In this document: positions 34,633-46,500 of the stretch, piece by piece
Layout: each line of letters opens with the position of its first letter
Position numbering within the stretch: position 1 is the first letter of the stretch
Assembly: GCA_036186865.1 (NCBI GenBank)
Contig: AP025043.1
Span: 32,299,236 to 32,363,235, forward strand
DNA from: Eustoma russellianum
Taxonomy: Eukaryota; Streptophyta; Magnoliopsida; Gentianales; Gentianaceae
Length of the DNA stretch: 64,000 bases
Direction of reading: 5' to 3'
Notes under the pieces: generated by a model
Told to the model about the DNA's origin: nothing
Databases searched by the model: none
What the model saw: only the letters and a program-made list of their open reading frames with translations
Made by a program: the position numbers and the translations under genes

Positions 34633-35089
34633 TCTCTGCCTTTTGATGATTTGCAAAATAACATTTATCCATGATTTAAATGTGACCGATCCCCCTACAA
34701 TTATGCACAAATTTAAAATTTTATGTTATGACCCTTGGTAAGTATGTCAATCACGTTAATGTTCTCAACCTTTGCAAATCTGAGAATCAGATTGCACTAT
34801 TCTCAGAATTATAAATGTTTGACTGACTTATAGTTATTCAAATGAGATGAAACTTGTGCCAAATGCAAGCTATGACGTGTGGCTATCTTTTTGCAAAATT
34901 TTGTGATTTTTGAACATTATTTGCTATTTTTACTGTGCTATGAAAATGATGCATAAAACAAGAATTTAAAGTAAAAGTACTGAAAAGTAAGAACACCGAT
35001 ATTTTTATACTAGTTCGGTTAAGACAACCTACTCAAATCTTCGAGGACACCTTCCTCGGTATTCACTTAACACAAAAACACCTTGGCAT
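34633..35089 (-). repeat. Sire3 body stub and left fragment of LTR C
   Basis: 34633-34716 matches the 3' end of the Sire3 body (PPT region, compare 49304-49390). It then joins LTR sequence at a short AAATTTT overlap. The LTR part (34717-35089) has a 65-bp internal gap and is cut at 35089 by the CRM-like element. So almost the whole body between LTRs B and C was deleted. Confidence 0.72.
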
Positions 35090-35659
35090 TTATGCGTGCA
35101 AGACGTGGGCTCCAACAATTCCACCTTCTAAACGTCCTTCACAAAGGGTTAGGCACAAGGAAGAAGACTTCCCCTTGCTTCCTTAGTGAGATAAACGTAT
35201 GGTTCAAGCGAGCAAGAACTAACACTAAGATGGTTGTTGATCAGGCAAGCTACAATGGCCCTCCTGGACGGCACCTTCAAGCAATGGCAACGCCTTCAAA
35301 ATGCTCAAATTTGAAGGATCCTAACTTAGGTTTTTAATGCAAAACAAAGAAAATAAAGTCTCACAAGAAGTGAAGAAAATAGCAAGAATTTTTATTCATC
35401 CAAAGTTGTTCTTCCACACACCCCAAGGGTCTTATTTACAGCCTATAAATCGTCTCTATCAGCCTTAAGATGAATAGAAATGATTTCAAATAAGCTAGCT
35501 AACAAATGTTTTAAAATTGAAAATTGTTTGAAGTCAAAACTAAAACAAATTCTAGCTTAAATTTGAAAAGCTTGCAAGATACCATCTCCAATATATCCAA
35601 CCGTGTATGATGATGAATGGAGGTGTTGGAGACTTGATTTGATGTGGATGAAGTGGTTG

Positions 35660-36045
35660 TAATTGAATTCAAGGGTTGGTTGAAGATTGAATTCAAATTG
35701 AGTTTGAATTTAATTCAAACTTAGGTTCAACTTTGAATTGTGATATCCTCTCCTCTTTGCTTCAAGAATGGCGTGTGGGGGTCTTCAAATGGCTGAAATG
35801 TTGAATTCAAATGTTGGTTGAAGATTGAATTCAAATTGAGTTTGAATTTGAATTCAAATTTGGATTCAACTTTGAATTGTGATCTCATCTCCTTTGATCT
35901 CCAAGTTGGCGTGTGAATGGGTGGAGATTATGGCTGAGAACTTCTTGAATTTGAAGACTCAAATTGGTTGAAACTTGAATTCAAATCAATGTTCAATTTG
36001 AATTCAAGTTTATCTTCAAGTTGATCTTTACTTTGTCTTCAATTT
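35660..36045. repeat. Tandem AT-rich inverted-motif repeats in LTR D
   Basis: Units starting near 35660 and 35798 (138-bp offset), plus a weaker third near 35960, share TGGTTGAAGATTGAATTC and TTTGAATT(T)AATTCAAA. The same layout is present in the 5' LTR at about 47075-47440, so the duplication predates this insertion. Confidence 0.75.
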
Positions 36046-39000
36046 GGCCGCCCCCTATGTTGTACCCCAACGATCATGTACGTGAAAACTATGAATAAGT
36101 AAGGGAATGAAAGCGATAAATTCTTTTAGCGCGTGTTACTTAGGTCAACTTAACCCTCTTTACTTAATTATTATTGAGGTGATACCAAGCCAATTTAAAC
36201 AAGGAAACTTCAAGAAAGTAATACATGAAATATAGAGTTATATGAACTATACATACCACTATATATGTATGAGCGCGTATATGATATGTGCGTATGAAAT
36301 GTATAAATACCTACATGCGTATACATAGGAGGATATATATATATCTAGTACACGTACATATAGGCGTGTGTATATATATATACATACATATGCTAATCTT
36401 GGAATACAATATGATACATGAATTAAAATTACAAGAAATATCAAGTTGCCCAAAGGCTCCAAAAATTTCGGCCTAGACATGGATGGATTCTAGAATTCTC
36501 TAGCCAATTTTATTAGTTAAAATAATTACTTAAAGTCTACTACACAATTAAGACAAGAAGTTAGCATGCAAAGAATAAATAAAACAACTCATTAAAGAAG
36601 GAGAAAGTATGGCTGAGGTCATTAAAGACCACAACCAAACCGCCCCTTTATGTCTAGACATGGAGGATTTTTAAATCCTACCATGGTTACTTTTTCCTTA
36701 AACCAAGGTTAAGATAACCATGATTTGATAAAGTAACTTGGGTTAGCACTAAAGTAACCATAGTTGGAATAAAGTAACCAAGGTTATTACTAACCTAACC
36801 TTGATTAGCACTCATGAAAGCCCTAACCCTCACTATTATCCCTCCAAAACCGTCCACCCCTTCCCAAGTCCCTAACATGTTTTGATTTAAACCCTTCTAG
36901 AAACATCTACCTTCTTGTCATCTTGAGATTCCTCTCAAGATACATTCAAGCAAGAGCATAACACTTAGACAAGCCTCATCTCCCTCACCAACAATTCGGC
37001 TCCTTCATCTTGAAGAATAGGAGCTCAACTTCACTTCCAAGACTCAAGAAACATCTAGGTAAGTCTTGTTCCAAGCATCCTTAAGTGAATTCTTATTTTG
37101 GTGAAGAATGAAGCTAACATGAATCCTTCTATTCACACCAAAACCGTGACATTCAAGGTCCAAATAAGTCAAAGCCATCAATTTTCTTAGGAGGTGATAC
37201 TTTGGAGTGCTTGCATCTCCATTCCAAGCTCATTTTGGTAAGATGATCTAGCCCTCAAACATATCATATTTCCTCTATTGACTAAAGACTAATCTTTTCC
37301 TTCCATTTCCCTTAAAACCGTATGCTCAAGGTGAAGAAGGAGAAGGATTTCAACTCAACTCACTCCATAACCAAGCAAAGACAAGAGCTTTAGCTTGAAG
37401 AGGCAAGTATACAATGATCTCTCATGATTTATTTAAAGAGTTAGTTGACTTGAATGCTTAGAGGTCCTTAAGATTTGATCTTTAGTGGAATATCTTAAGT
37501 TTAAGACTATATCTTAGTGATTCCCTAAGAACAATGCCTTGCATGTGATTTATTCTTTCAAAGATGGAGTCTTTTCCTGTATGCATTATGGAATGAGGCT
37601 GATCTAGAGTGAAATAAGGTTCACCTAAGTAGGTCTAGACAAGACTAACTTGTGAATGTAACACGAAAGGTCTTAAGAAAAGTATACATGTGAAAGATAG
37701 GAGCTTTATGAGGTTGTTGTAGGATTAGACTAAGATGACTCTTGAATGTGAATATATGCTTGAAAATATGTTGCAAAAAAGGTTAAGACACCACACAAGT
37801 TTCGGATTAAGGGATTGGATAGAAGGTGTACATGGACATTTGATTTGTATAGATGACAAAATAGCAAACTACTGGAATAGGACAGAATGAAATGACCTTT
37901 TTAAACGGCTTACAGACTGACCTTGAAAACCTTCTATGAAGCTAATTTTTGGTACAAAGTTAGCCCTATGAGTATAGCACAAGCGAGAGTTGGAATTTCG
38001 TTAAAATCAGCTACGGATTATTTTTAAGCAATTACGCGGTAAAACTGCTCCAGCTGAAAATTCTGGAGCTAGGCAGAATTGAACACTGACTTCAACGACT
38101 TAAAAGAGGACCTTGTGGACCTTCAATAAATCTGATTTTTGGCACAATGCTAGCCCCATGTGTATAGGAGAGATGTGAATTTGAATTTTAGTAAGATGAG
38201 CTATGGTTAATTTTTAATAAAATATTTGGTAAGACTGGTCAGACTTGAAAAACGGGAACTGAGCAGAATTATAACCTCTTTTGGTTGGCTTGAAAAGGGA
38301 CCTTGTAGAGGACCAATAAAGCTGATTTTTGGTATGGTAATAATACTATGAGTTAAGTAAACATGCTATCTAGAATTTTGGTAAAACAAGTCCTGAATTA
38401 TTTTTAATAAATTAATTAGTCAAACTGCTCAACTGAAATCACTGGAATCAACCTGAAGTTTAGTAACGAATTTCTGGACTCAGAAAGGGGATTTAGAGAT
38501 ATGAAAATAGGCTAAATTTTGGTAGGGTACTATTTACGCATGTTTATGATTTGTACGAGTTGGAATTTCTGAAAAACAAATCACGGATTTGCCGCAATTG
38601 AATTTTTGGTAAAATAGGTCAGTTCAGTTTCAGCACCTAACCCATTTCAGAAATTAATTAAGTGAGCCCCTTTATGGTTATTGAAATAATCTGAAATTTT
38701 CATGACATGTATATAAGATTCCACCAAACGTATTTGTGACAAAAGATTATGGAAATGGACCCATTTGGTTAGCTTAACTGCCCCATGAATATGAAGTAAA
38801 AATCTGGAAATATTCGGTTCCAAAACCATGCATGTTGACATGTTATAAGGAATGCATACGATTATTCATGTCATGACTTGCATTGCATATCACATCTATC
38901 ACGCATGATCATGAAAATGGTTTTATGGATTTTATTTATGCAAGCAAGTTTTATAAGCAACTATGTTTTCGTTATGCATGAAAAGTTTTTATGGTCCTAT

Positions 39001-39059
39001 ATTTTTAAAGAAAGCTTCATGATTCCTTTGCCGGCCAAGCATGCGACTAACCCGACTCC

Positions 39060-39265
39060 AGACCTAGGGTTAATTGGTCTGATGACATGATATGTTCTGG
39101 ACCTGTTTAGATCCGGGGTTAATTGATCTGATATCTGTTCTGGACCCGTTTAGATCCGGGGTTAATTGATCTGATATATGTTCTGGACCCGTCCCAGGCC
39201 CGGGGTTAATTGGTCTGATGATATGTTCTGGACCCGCTCAGATCTGGGGTTAATTGATCTGACAC
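39060..39265 (+). repeat. Minisatellite in family Q LTR (plus copy)
   Basis: About four units of 50-60 bp built on GATCCGGGGTTAATTGATCT and GATATGTTCTGGACCCG. This is the inverted equivalent of 30505-30720. Confidence 0.82.
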
Positions 39266-39531
39266 TCTGTTTTTACGACATGTTATTTTATGGGACCAAA
39301 ATGATGTTTTGACATGACATGACATCATGCATTGCATCTTGCATAACTCACGATCATGAGGACATGTTGCATGTTATAGTTAGTGGTTATAAGTTATTAT
39401 CGGTGTAGCCTTACCTAAAAACATGCTTAAGCCAAACGTCAAGCAAGCTCAGGATTTAAGATCAGGTATGAATTATGATTCTTTGAGGATTTTGGGGTAA
39501 TACATTCATGTTATGATTCTTTACGTATCTC

Positions 39532-39648
39532 ATGGTAGTTTATTGTATTCTTGCTGGGTGATTTTTATCACTCACACTTTATTTTTCCCCAGAGCCAGAT
39601 AATGCCAAGATAGAATGGATCGAGGACGAGCCGAGAGTACCTTATTGA
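39532..39648 (+). pseudogene. LTR micro-ORF, family Q, one internal TGA
   Basis: ATG 39532 gives MVVYCILAG, TGA at 39559, then FLSLTLYFSPEPDNAK in frame, IEWIEDEPRVPY and TGA at 39646. It has the same length as in gypsy P (39 codons with the stop), and the stop again lies 325 nt before the LTR end. Compared with P, the block from IEW to PY differs by six synonymous codons and one Asp/Glu change. The internal TGA is present in both Q copies, so it may be fixed in this family. Confidence 0.45.
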
Positions 39649-40368
39649 TAGGCGAGGAGTATGAAGGGAGCTAAGCTTAAGGACTTTTGTGCTGCCAAGA
39701 CGTTTTGTATTATGACTATGTTTGAACTCTCTGGATTTCAGTTATGTTATTTTGTGGGACTACTACTTTTGGGAACTTAGTTATTTCGTAATGCATGTTT
39801 GATTTGAAAATTTTTTAATTCTGCCAAAATTTTACTACCATGTTAAATGTTAGCATGGGAGTCCACGACTTATGTTATGGATGTTCGCATGTTATGCATG
39901 ACGCCTTGTACTCTCCTTAGTGAAGTACGGTGGGTACACCGTATCTGGACGAGGCCGGGTGCGGGGTGCGTCACCCTATGTTGATAATTGGAGATATTTT
40001 TGAGTTCATTTTGAAACAAGGAATTCCATCTTGGACCACATTTTGAACTTGTCTTTGTGGAGACAAACATTCTTCTCAAGACAACATTCCTTTTGTCTCC
40101 CTTTTTGAAACACACACCTCTAACCCTTTTATGGACCTCCACTTTGGCTTGGATGTTCCATGTACCTAATTTCCTACAAAGCAACACATCTAAACAAGGA
40201 TCACAATGAAACAAGACAATAAACAATACACGTTTTTGGAGGGGGTGGAAGAATACGTTCACAACGTGGGTTCCACAAGGTGAACCCAATGAACCTTAGG
40301 TTCATCTTGAACATGTGTGTACAAGAAGGTTCTAACTTGATGACCAAGTTCTCTTGCCCTCCTTCTTG

Positions 40369-41687
40369 TTATAGGACCCGTGACCTCTTGATGGGATCCT
40401 GGATCCTCATCAATCCCCTCTCCTCAAAAGGATTCGTCCTTAAATCGAAAGGGTCATCAGTGAAAGGGGTGAGGTCAGCAACATTAAAAATAGAAGAAAT
40501 AGAGCCATACCTCTCGGGAAGATCAAGGATGTAGGCATTATCACCTATGCGTTTTAAGACTTTGAATGGTCCATCTCCTCTAGGCAACAATTTTGGCTTT
40601 CGCTCATTGGGAAATCTTTCTTTTCGTAAATGTAATCAAACCAAATCACCTGGCTCAAACACAACTTGTTTTCTATTTTTGTTGGCTCGTTTTTCATAAG
40701 CTTGGTTTTTCTTCTCAAGTTGTGTTTTTACATGTTCATGCAATTTCTTTATCTTTTCCGTTTTTTGTTTACCATCAAGACTTGAATGTTCATGCCCGGG
40801 AATAGGAATCAAATCAAGGGGAGACAAGGAGTTAAAACAATACACGATTTCAAATGGACTATGCAATGTATCGTGATGGACACTCCTGTTGTATGCGAAT
40901 TCGATATATGGTAAACAATCTTCCCAATGTTTAAGATGTTTTTGCAAAATGGCACGCAAAAGTTGAGAAAGAGTACTATTAACTACTTCGGTTTGTCTAT
41001 CAGTTTGTGGGTGAGCTATGGTAGAAAACAACAATTGAGTACCATGTTTAGCCCACAAAACACGCCAAAAATGCCTAAGAGATTTCATATCTCTATCACT
41101 TACAATTGTTCGTGGCATGCCATGCAATCTCATGATTTCTTTAAAGAACAAATCAGCAACATGTGTGGCATCATCAACTGTCCTACATGCAATGAAATGT
41201 GCCATCTTTTAAAATCTATCTACCACAACATAAATGTTATCTTGCCATCCTCGAGACCTAGGAAGTCCTAAAACAAAGTCCACAGAAATGTCAATCTAAG
41301 GGGAGTCGGGGACGAGTAAGGCGTGTAAAGGCCATGTGGTTGGGACTTGGATTTGGCTTGTTTGCAAGTGATGCAGCAACCACATAACCTCTCGACGTCT
41401 ACGCGCATGTGGGGCCAATAGAAATGTTCCTCAAGGGTTTCAAGGCTTTTGAACACTCCGAAATGACCCATTAACCCTCCCCTATGGGCTTCTCTAGTCA
41501 ATGCTTCTCGTAGGGACGATTGGGGAACACACAATTTTTGATCTTTGAAAAGGTATCCCTCATGCATGTAGAATTTTCCGAATGGTCCCTCTTTACATGC
41601 CTCGAAAATGGTGCCAAAATCATGGTCGTTGGGGTACAAGTCCTTAAGTGATTCGAATCCTAAGAATCGTGAGGATAATGTAGTCAC
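40369..41687 (-). pseudogene. Element D integrase
   Basis: DNA-inserting enzyme. The zinc finger is in the segment 41687-41268 ([10 protein letters not shown] and [13 protein letters not shown] present). After a stop near 41290 the catalytic core (41205-40636) has DDATHVADLFF, IVSDRD (Asp), AHPQTDRQTEVVN (Glu) and FAYNRSVHH. The tail at 40590-40369 is [20 protein letters not shown], then FNVADLTPF and DLRTNPFEE, ending IKRSRVL inside the LTR. An overlap of pol with the 3' LTR is known in CRM-type elements. There is no canonical chromodomain. Stops interrupt it near 41206 and 40635. Confidence 0.85.
40413..40430 (-). promoter_or_regulatory. PPT of element D
   Basis: The minus strand reads CTTTTGAGGAGAGGGGAT immediately before the 3' LTR start. 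Confidence 0.75.
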
Positions 41688-42274
41688 TAACGTGTATCTC
41701 CTAGAGAGGGCATCAGCAAGTATATTGTCCTTCCTTGTTTGTACTTAATCATGTAAGGGAATTGCTCTATGAACTCTACCCATTTGGCATGTCTTTTGTT
41801 CAACTTTCCTTGCCCCTTAAGGTACTTAAGGCTTTCGTGGTCAGTGTGGATCATAAACTCTCTAGGTTGAAGGTAGTGTAGCCATGTTTGTAGGGATCTC
41901 ACTAGGGCATAAAGTTCTTTGTCATAGGTAGAGTAGTTCAATGCAGCACCTTTCCACTTTTCACTAAAATAGGCAATGGGTTTCTTACCTTAGGTCAATA
42001 CCGCTCCAATACCCACTCCACTTGCATCACACTCAATCTCAAAAGTTTTGTCAAAATTTGGTAACCTGAGTATGGGTACAGTGGTTAGCCTCTGTTTAAG
42101 CTCATCAAATGCCTGTTTTTGTGGCTCTTCCCACCTAAAAGGCACATCTTTTTTCACAATCTCATTTAGGGGTGCAGCTGTGGATGAAAAATCTTTGACG
42201 AAGCGTCTATAAAAACTTGCAAGTACATGAAAACTGCGAACTTCCCCTACATTCTTAGGTGTAGACCACTCCAT
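41687..42274 (-). pseudogene. Element D RNase H
   Basis: Starts in the RT thumb (EVRSFHVLASFYRRFVKDF, APLNEIVKK). RNase H then begins FEIECDASGVGIGAVLT. It is cut by a stop at 41990. It resumes at 41941 with [35 protein letters not shown] and [13 protein letters not shown]. The catalytic Asp, Glu and Asp positions (ECDAS, DKELYAL, HTDHESL) are visible. Confidence 0.85.
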
Positions 42275-42960
42275 ATTGACCTAACCTTTTCCTCATCCAT
42301 TTCTACTCCCTCAGCCAAAATGACAAAGCCTAGGAAAACTACTCGTTCCAAACAAAAAGAGCACTTCTTAAAGTTGGCGTAAAGTTGTTCTTGTTTAATC
42401 TTCTCAAAAACGGCTCTAATGTGGTCAAGGTGGTCTTCTACAGTTTGGGAATAGATTAGGATATTGTCAAAGTAAACCACAACAAATCGTCCTACAAAAG
42501 CTCGTAAGACTTCATTCATTAACCTCAAACAGGTGCTAGGGGCGTTGGTGAGCCCAAAGGGCATCACTAACAACTCATAGAGCCCAAACTTGGTTTTGAA
42601 TGCAGTCTTCCATTCGTCCCCTTCTCTAATCCGTACTTGGAAGTACCCCTTGATTAAGGTCAATTTTGGTGAAATATCTATATCCATGCAACATATCCAA
42701 CATATCATCCAGCCTAAGTATGGGGTAGCTATACTTGATGGTAATTTTGTTTATGGCATGGCAATCGGTACACATTCTCCAGGTTCCATCCTTTTTGGGT
42801 ACTTAAATGACAGGGACGGCAGATGGGCTTAGGCTCTCTCGGATTTGTCCACTTGCTAGGAGTTCCTCTACATGCCTTTGGATTTCCTTGGTTTCTTCTA
42901 GGTTGGCTCGATAGGCTGGTCAGTTTGGTAAAACGGTTCCTTGGACAAAATCGATTTGGT
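42247..42960 (-). pseudogene. Element D reverse transcriptase
   Basis: The upstream part (about 42960-42709) reads KKDGTWRMC and ITIKYSYPI, with stops. A 1-nt insertion near 42650 shifts the frame at the block after KIDLNQG. Then [36 protein letters not shown] and the active site YFDNILIYS. The canonical box is YFDDILIYS, so a catalytic Asp is replaced by Asn. Even a repaired frame would be inactive at this residue. Confidence 0.87.
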
Positions 42961-43234
42961 GTTCTATTCCTCTAATGGGTGGTAATCTGGATGGTGACTA
43001 GGTGAGAAATAGAACATCGTACTCTTGGATAAGGGATGCAACAGAGGTAGGGAGATTTGGTGGAAGTTCTTCTATTGAAAGATGACACAACTTGGGAATG
43101 AGAATGACGACGGTTTGGTTGCTATAAAGGGCTCATGTGACCTCTCTTTTCTTTGCAAAATGTCCACACTTCCTTTTGGAATCATTGACACTTACGGGCA
43201 CTACCTCTTTTCCCTTACTCTCTTGTTTTTTGTT

Positions 43235-43896
43235 CTAAATTTTCATGCATTCAACGAATTTTCTCTCGTCTTCTTTTTCCTTAGGGTCGGTCCTATACTT
43301 AGACATGCGTTGGTGATCTTCGTGGACTTTGTGGGGTGGAAGTGCATGCAATTTGTAAAGTTTGCCATTCAATTTGAAATAATAACGATTCAAATATCCA
43401 TCATACATCACATGTTGATCAAATTGCCATGGCCTACCAAGTAAGATATGACTAGCATGCATTGGTGCAACATCACATTAAACATCATCTTTGTAAGTAC
43501 CAATGCTAAGAGAAATCAAAACTTGCTTACTTATGCTAACTTCACTGCAATCATTTAACCATGCATGTTTGTAAGGATGCAGATGATTAGTCATAGGCAA
43601 ATTCAGTTTTCTTACCAATTCGATGCTAGCCACATTCGCACAAGAAGCAGAATCAATGATCATGGTGCACACTTTACCATTTATCATGTAATGAATATGA
43701 AAAATGTTTTCTCTATGTTGTCATGATCATGTAATTTTGGATATCCATTCAAAGCTCTACGCACAACAAGACATTCCTTAGTGTCAAAATCATCTAGTGC
43801 GCCTAGATCCTCTTCAGTTTCAGTTTCATTATCATGCTCAGATTCGTTTTCATGTTCGGATTCAGTCACATATTCATTAGTCTCCTCAATTAACAT
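43235..43896 (-). pseudogene. Element D protease region
   Basis: An acidic linker (EHENESEHDNETETEEDLG) is followed by INGKVCTMIIDSASCANVAS, an aspartic protease box with DSAS in place of DSGS. Then LNLPMTNHLHPY, and after a stop MHASHILLGRPWQFDQHVM, the conserved ILLGRPW end of the domain. Zinc-knuckle remnants lie just upstream at 43908-43955 (CYKFQGRGHIGKEF, two Cys lost). Confidence 0.8.
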
Positions 43897-44042
43897 GATT
43901 CTTTTGCATTAGGAAACTCTTTTCCTATGTGACCACGTCCTTGAAATTTATAGCATTTAATGTCCATAAACCTGTTTGAGAGATCAGAAGAATTCCCTGT
44001 AGGAGCCTTTTGTTGGGCTCGGTCATCTCGCTTTTGTGTCGA

Positions 44043-45052
44043 TTACACACGGTTGTCCATCCTTTGTGACACACCTTGGTCACGTGTTTGGCCTTTTGTA
44101 GGCCATGAGCTTCCCGTTCCTGAAGGCTTGCTTGAAAACCTTGATGAAGATTGATTAGTACGATAAGTGGAATTGAAATTGGAAGAACTACGTACCTTTA
44201 GTTGTTGTTCAATCTTCTCAGCCATGTGGACCAAGGTTGTTAGGTCAAGGTAAGGTTGAAGTTCAACTCTTTGCGCAATCTCCCTATCTAGACCATGTAA
44301 GAAACAAGCCTTGGTGGCTTCCTCTGGTTCCTGCAAGTTAGACCTTTCCAACAAAATTTCTAATTCCTTATAGAATTCGTCTACACTTTTGGAACCTTGC
44401 CTTAAATTTTGCAAACTTGTAAAAATAGAACTCTCAAAATTGTTTGGGACAAATCATTGTCTCATTTCAAATTCATTTCTTCCTAAGTGACAATTGGAGG
44501 TTGTCTTGTCTTAGTCCTATTTCTACACAAATTTTTCCACCAATTTAATGCATAACCAGAAAACTCAATAGAAGCGTACCTCACCTTTTGTAATTCATTG
44601 TAGTTGGTACAAGAAAAGATTAGATCCACTTTCGTTTCCCATTCTAAATATTCCTCCGCATTTCTTTGACCATAAAACGTTGTAATATTCATTTTTGTTT
44701 TGAGAAAATCGTCATCTTGTGGGAAAAGGGGGTTTTGGCATCTATGGTAACCACGGGGAGGGTGGTCATCAAAGTCATAATCATCGTGCTCAAATGGAAT
44801 GTAATCATCATTGTACCTTCTTGGAGTGTACCTTCTTGGTTGCGTTGGAGGAATAAACCTTCTTGGCTCGATGTGCAGTGGTCTAAGGTTATCATCCTTA
44901 ACTTCTTCATGTGGATGGCGCCGTGTTTGAGGCATTGGAACGACCCTGCTCGTGCTTTGTCCATCACTCGTCTTGTAGCTCCATTCAACATCCTCCAACC
45001 TGTTTTTGATTACCTCGTTGTCATGCATGAGTTTCTTTAACATCTCCAGCAT
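44043..45052 (-). pseudogene. Element D Gag
   Basis: Starts near 45052 with a helical MLEMLKKLMHDNEVIKNRL, then an Arg/Tyr-rich stretch, then the capsid block AEEYLEWETKVDLIFSCTNY, LQKVRYASIEFSGYALNWWK. A stop at 44483 and about 70 bp of damage follow. It resumes at 44414 with QGSKSVDEFYKELEILLERS, EEATKACFLHGLDREIAQRV and LVHMAEKIEQQLK, the second half of the Retrotrans_gag fold. It ends at 44043 before the knuckle. The gag type agrees with the CRM-like assignment. Confidence 0.85.
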
Positions 45053-46485
45053 TTGTTGTTGTGTATTGTCAACGTCTCGTCCTATTTTGATTTTCTAGAT
45101 GCAGAATGAGTGCTGCTCTCCATGTTTTAACTAATGTGATCAAATAAAAACGAAAAGAAAAGAAAAGAAGCAAACTAACACAAAGACAAGCAGACGTTAA
45201 TCAATTAGTAAGAAACAAAATATGAACACTCCCCTTTCTCTTATTTCCACTCTCTTACCACTTTGCTTCTTGGATAACCTGAAGTTAATAAGATTCGAAG
45301 TGATCAATTAAGAAAGTGTTTGCCAATGCTTTTCAAAATCACAATGATCTTCACTTGTTTCTCCCTTTTGCTTTCAATTTGCACCAAATAGTATTTAAAC
45401 AGAATCAAGAGAAATAGAAACAACCTTGAACTTTTCTACTAAGATTCAAGGAAATTAAGCAACCAAAATTTATGTATAAGGCTGAACCAAAAATGAACTA
45501 AGGGTTGCCGTGGGCAATCTTTAGTTAATTTTGATTCTATGCATTTACTATCCACAAAATGGTTCAAGTCATGCAATAATCGAGCATTCAAGTGTGTGAT
45601 TGGTTCAAGAAGATCAGTATAAGGAGAAGGAATGTGGGAGGTCGTTTTGTGAGTAGTAAAATGAAAGATGATATCCAAGGTTGTCAAATTGCACCAAGAA
45701 AAATTTCAATTATTGCACAAACGTTTTCCCCTTTTCTATTTTCTTTTTCTTGCGTTTTTTGCTTCTTCAAATGTCTCAGTTGTTCTCAGATTTTTCTTTT
45801 TTTGTTTTCAAGGGCAAGAAAACGTAACTTCTCTTCTTTTGTCCAAACCGTTGTTTTTGACAAAACCTTGCAAGGAGCTTTCAATTTCAGCCAAGGTAAT
45901 TTCAAATATGCAATATTATGCAAGGTGAATCTGAATGGAGATGAATCTTGGTTAGGGTTTAGACGATAAACTGAGATTGGGGTTTTGAAGAATTAGGGTA
46001 TTCAGTTGGCGGTTTTCAGCTTTTGTGTTTGTTTTGGAAATGGCTTTCACACGTTTGATCAGTAAGATTGAATCATGAAATCAACCACAATATGAATCAC
46101 AAGAAGCACACAATCAACATCAATTAATAGCTTTGGTAGCAACAAGATGATTTGAAACTGAGGTGGCTTTTTAGGCTGATGGTTGTAGTGTTTAAAGAAA
46201 GCTGAATGGATCCTAAAGGCAACAAACCCTAACTTGTTCAAGTTTGAATGACACAAATCCGATGAGACACCAAAGTTGAAAAAGAAATGACACTTGAATG
46301 ATGAATAACAAGATACAGCAAAATGCAAACACTCAAAACAAAATTAATCTTGGACGTTTTTTATACATGAGAGACACAAACGATGTGAAGAATGGGGTAG
46401 AAGAAGGACTCAAGACTGGACTTGAAATGAATAGACTCAAACAAAAAGAAAATTGATAGAAGATGGTGGAATAGAGTAACCTGGG
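45053..46485 (-). other. 5' leader of element D, no supported gene
   Basis: 1.43 kb between the PBS and Gag on the minus strand. It is AT-rich with long T-runs. Open frames here (for example the plus-strand one at 45592-45969) have no recognisable domain and no conserved counterpart in the window. Confidence 0.65.
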
Positions 46486-46497
46486 CCCTGATACCAA
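46486..46497 (-). promoter_or_regulatory. Primer binding site of element D
   Basis: The minus strand reads TGGTATCAGGGC, one change from the initiator tRNA-Met PBS, 3 nt after the 5' LTR end. Confidence 0.87.
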
Positions 46498-46500
46498 TTT

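Larger units (their letters stand above)
36058..39973 (+). mobile_element. Solo LTR, gypsy family Q, plus strand
   Basis: A single 3916-bp LTR from TGTTGTACCCCAACG to GGGGTGCGTCA. It is flanked by perfect 5-bp duplications CCCTA (36053-36057 and 39974-39978). The empty site CCCCCTATGTTG is present in the other LTR of element D at about 47463, which proves the insertion. No internal region remains. It contains an AGTAACCATGGTTA-type cluster (36672-36812), donor-like sites (37059, 37238, 37403), a minisatellite (39060-39265) and the micro-ORF (39532-39648). Confidence 0.93.
35090..40412 (-). repeat. 3' LTR of element D, split by a solo LTR
   Basis: 968 bp plus 434 bp (total 1402, against 1400 for the 5' LTR) around the solo LTR 36058-39973. 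The minus strand starts TGATGAGGATCC. The inner end is worn (TTATGCG against TGATATG). It contains a 138-bp tandem duplication at about 35660-35930 rich in GAATTCAAA/TTTGAATTC inverted motifs. Confidence 0.83.

Noticed and set aside
39870..40289. 139-codon minus-strand ORF
   Set aside because: It crosses the solo LTR boundary at 39973 and lies in LTR sequence. The related LTR D copy at 47566-47751 gives only a shorter frame, so it is chance.
45592..45969. 125-codon plus-strand ORF in the leader of element D
   Set aside because: It is antisense to the element, of low complexity (Phe/Ser/Leu), without a domain and without a second copy to test.
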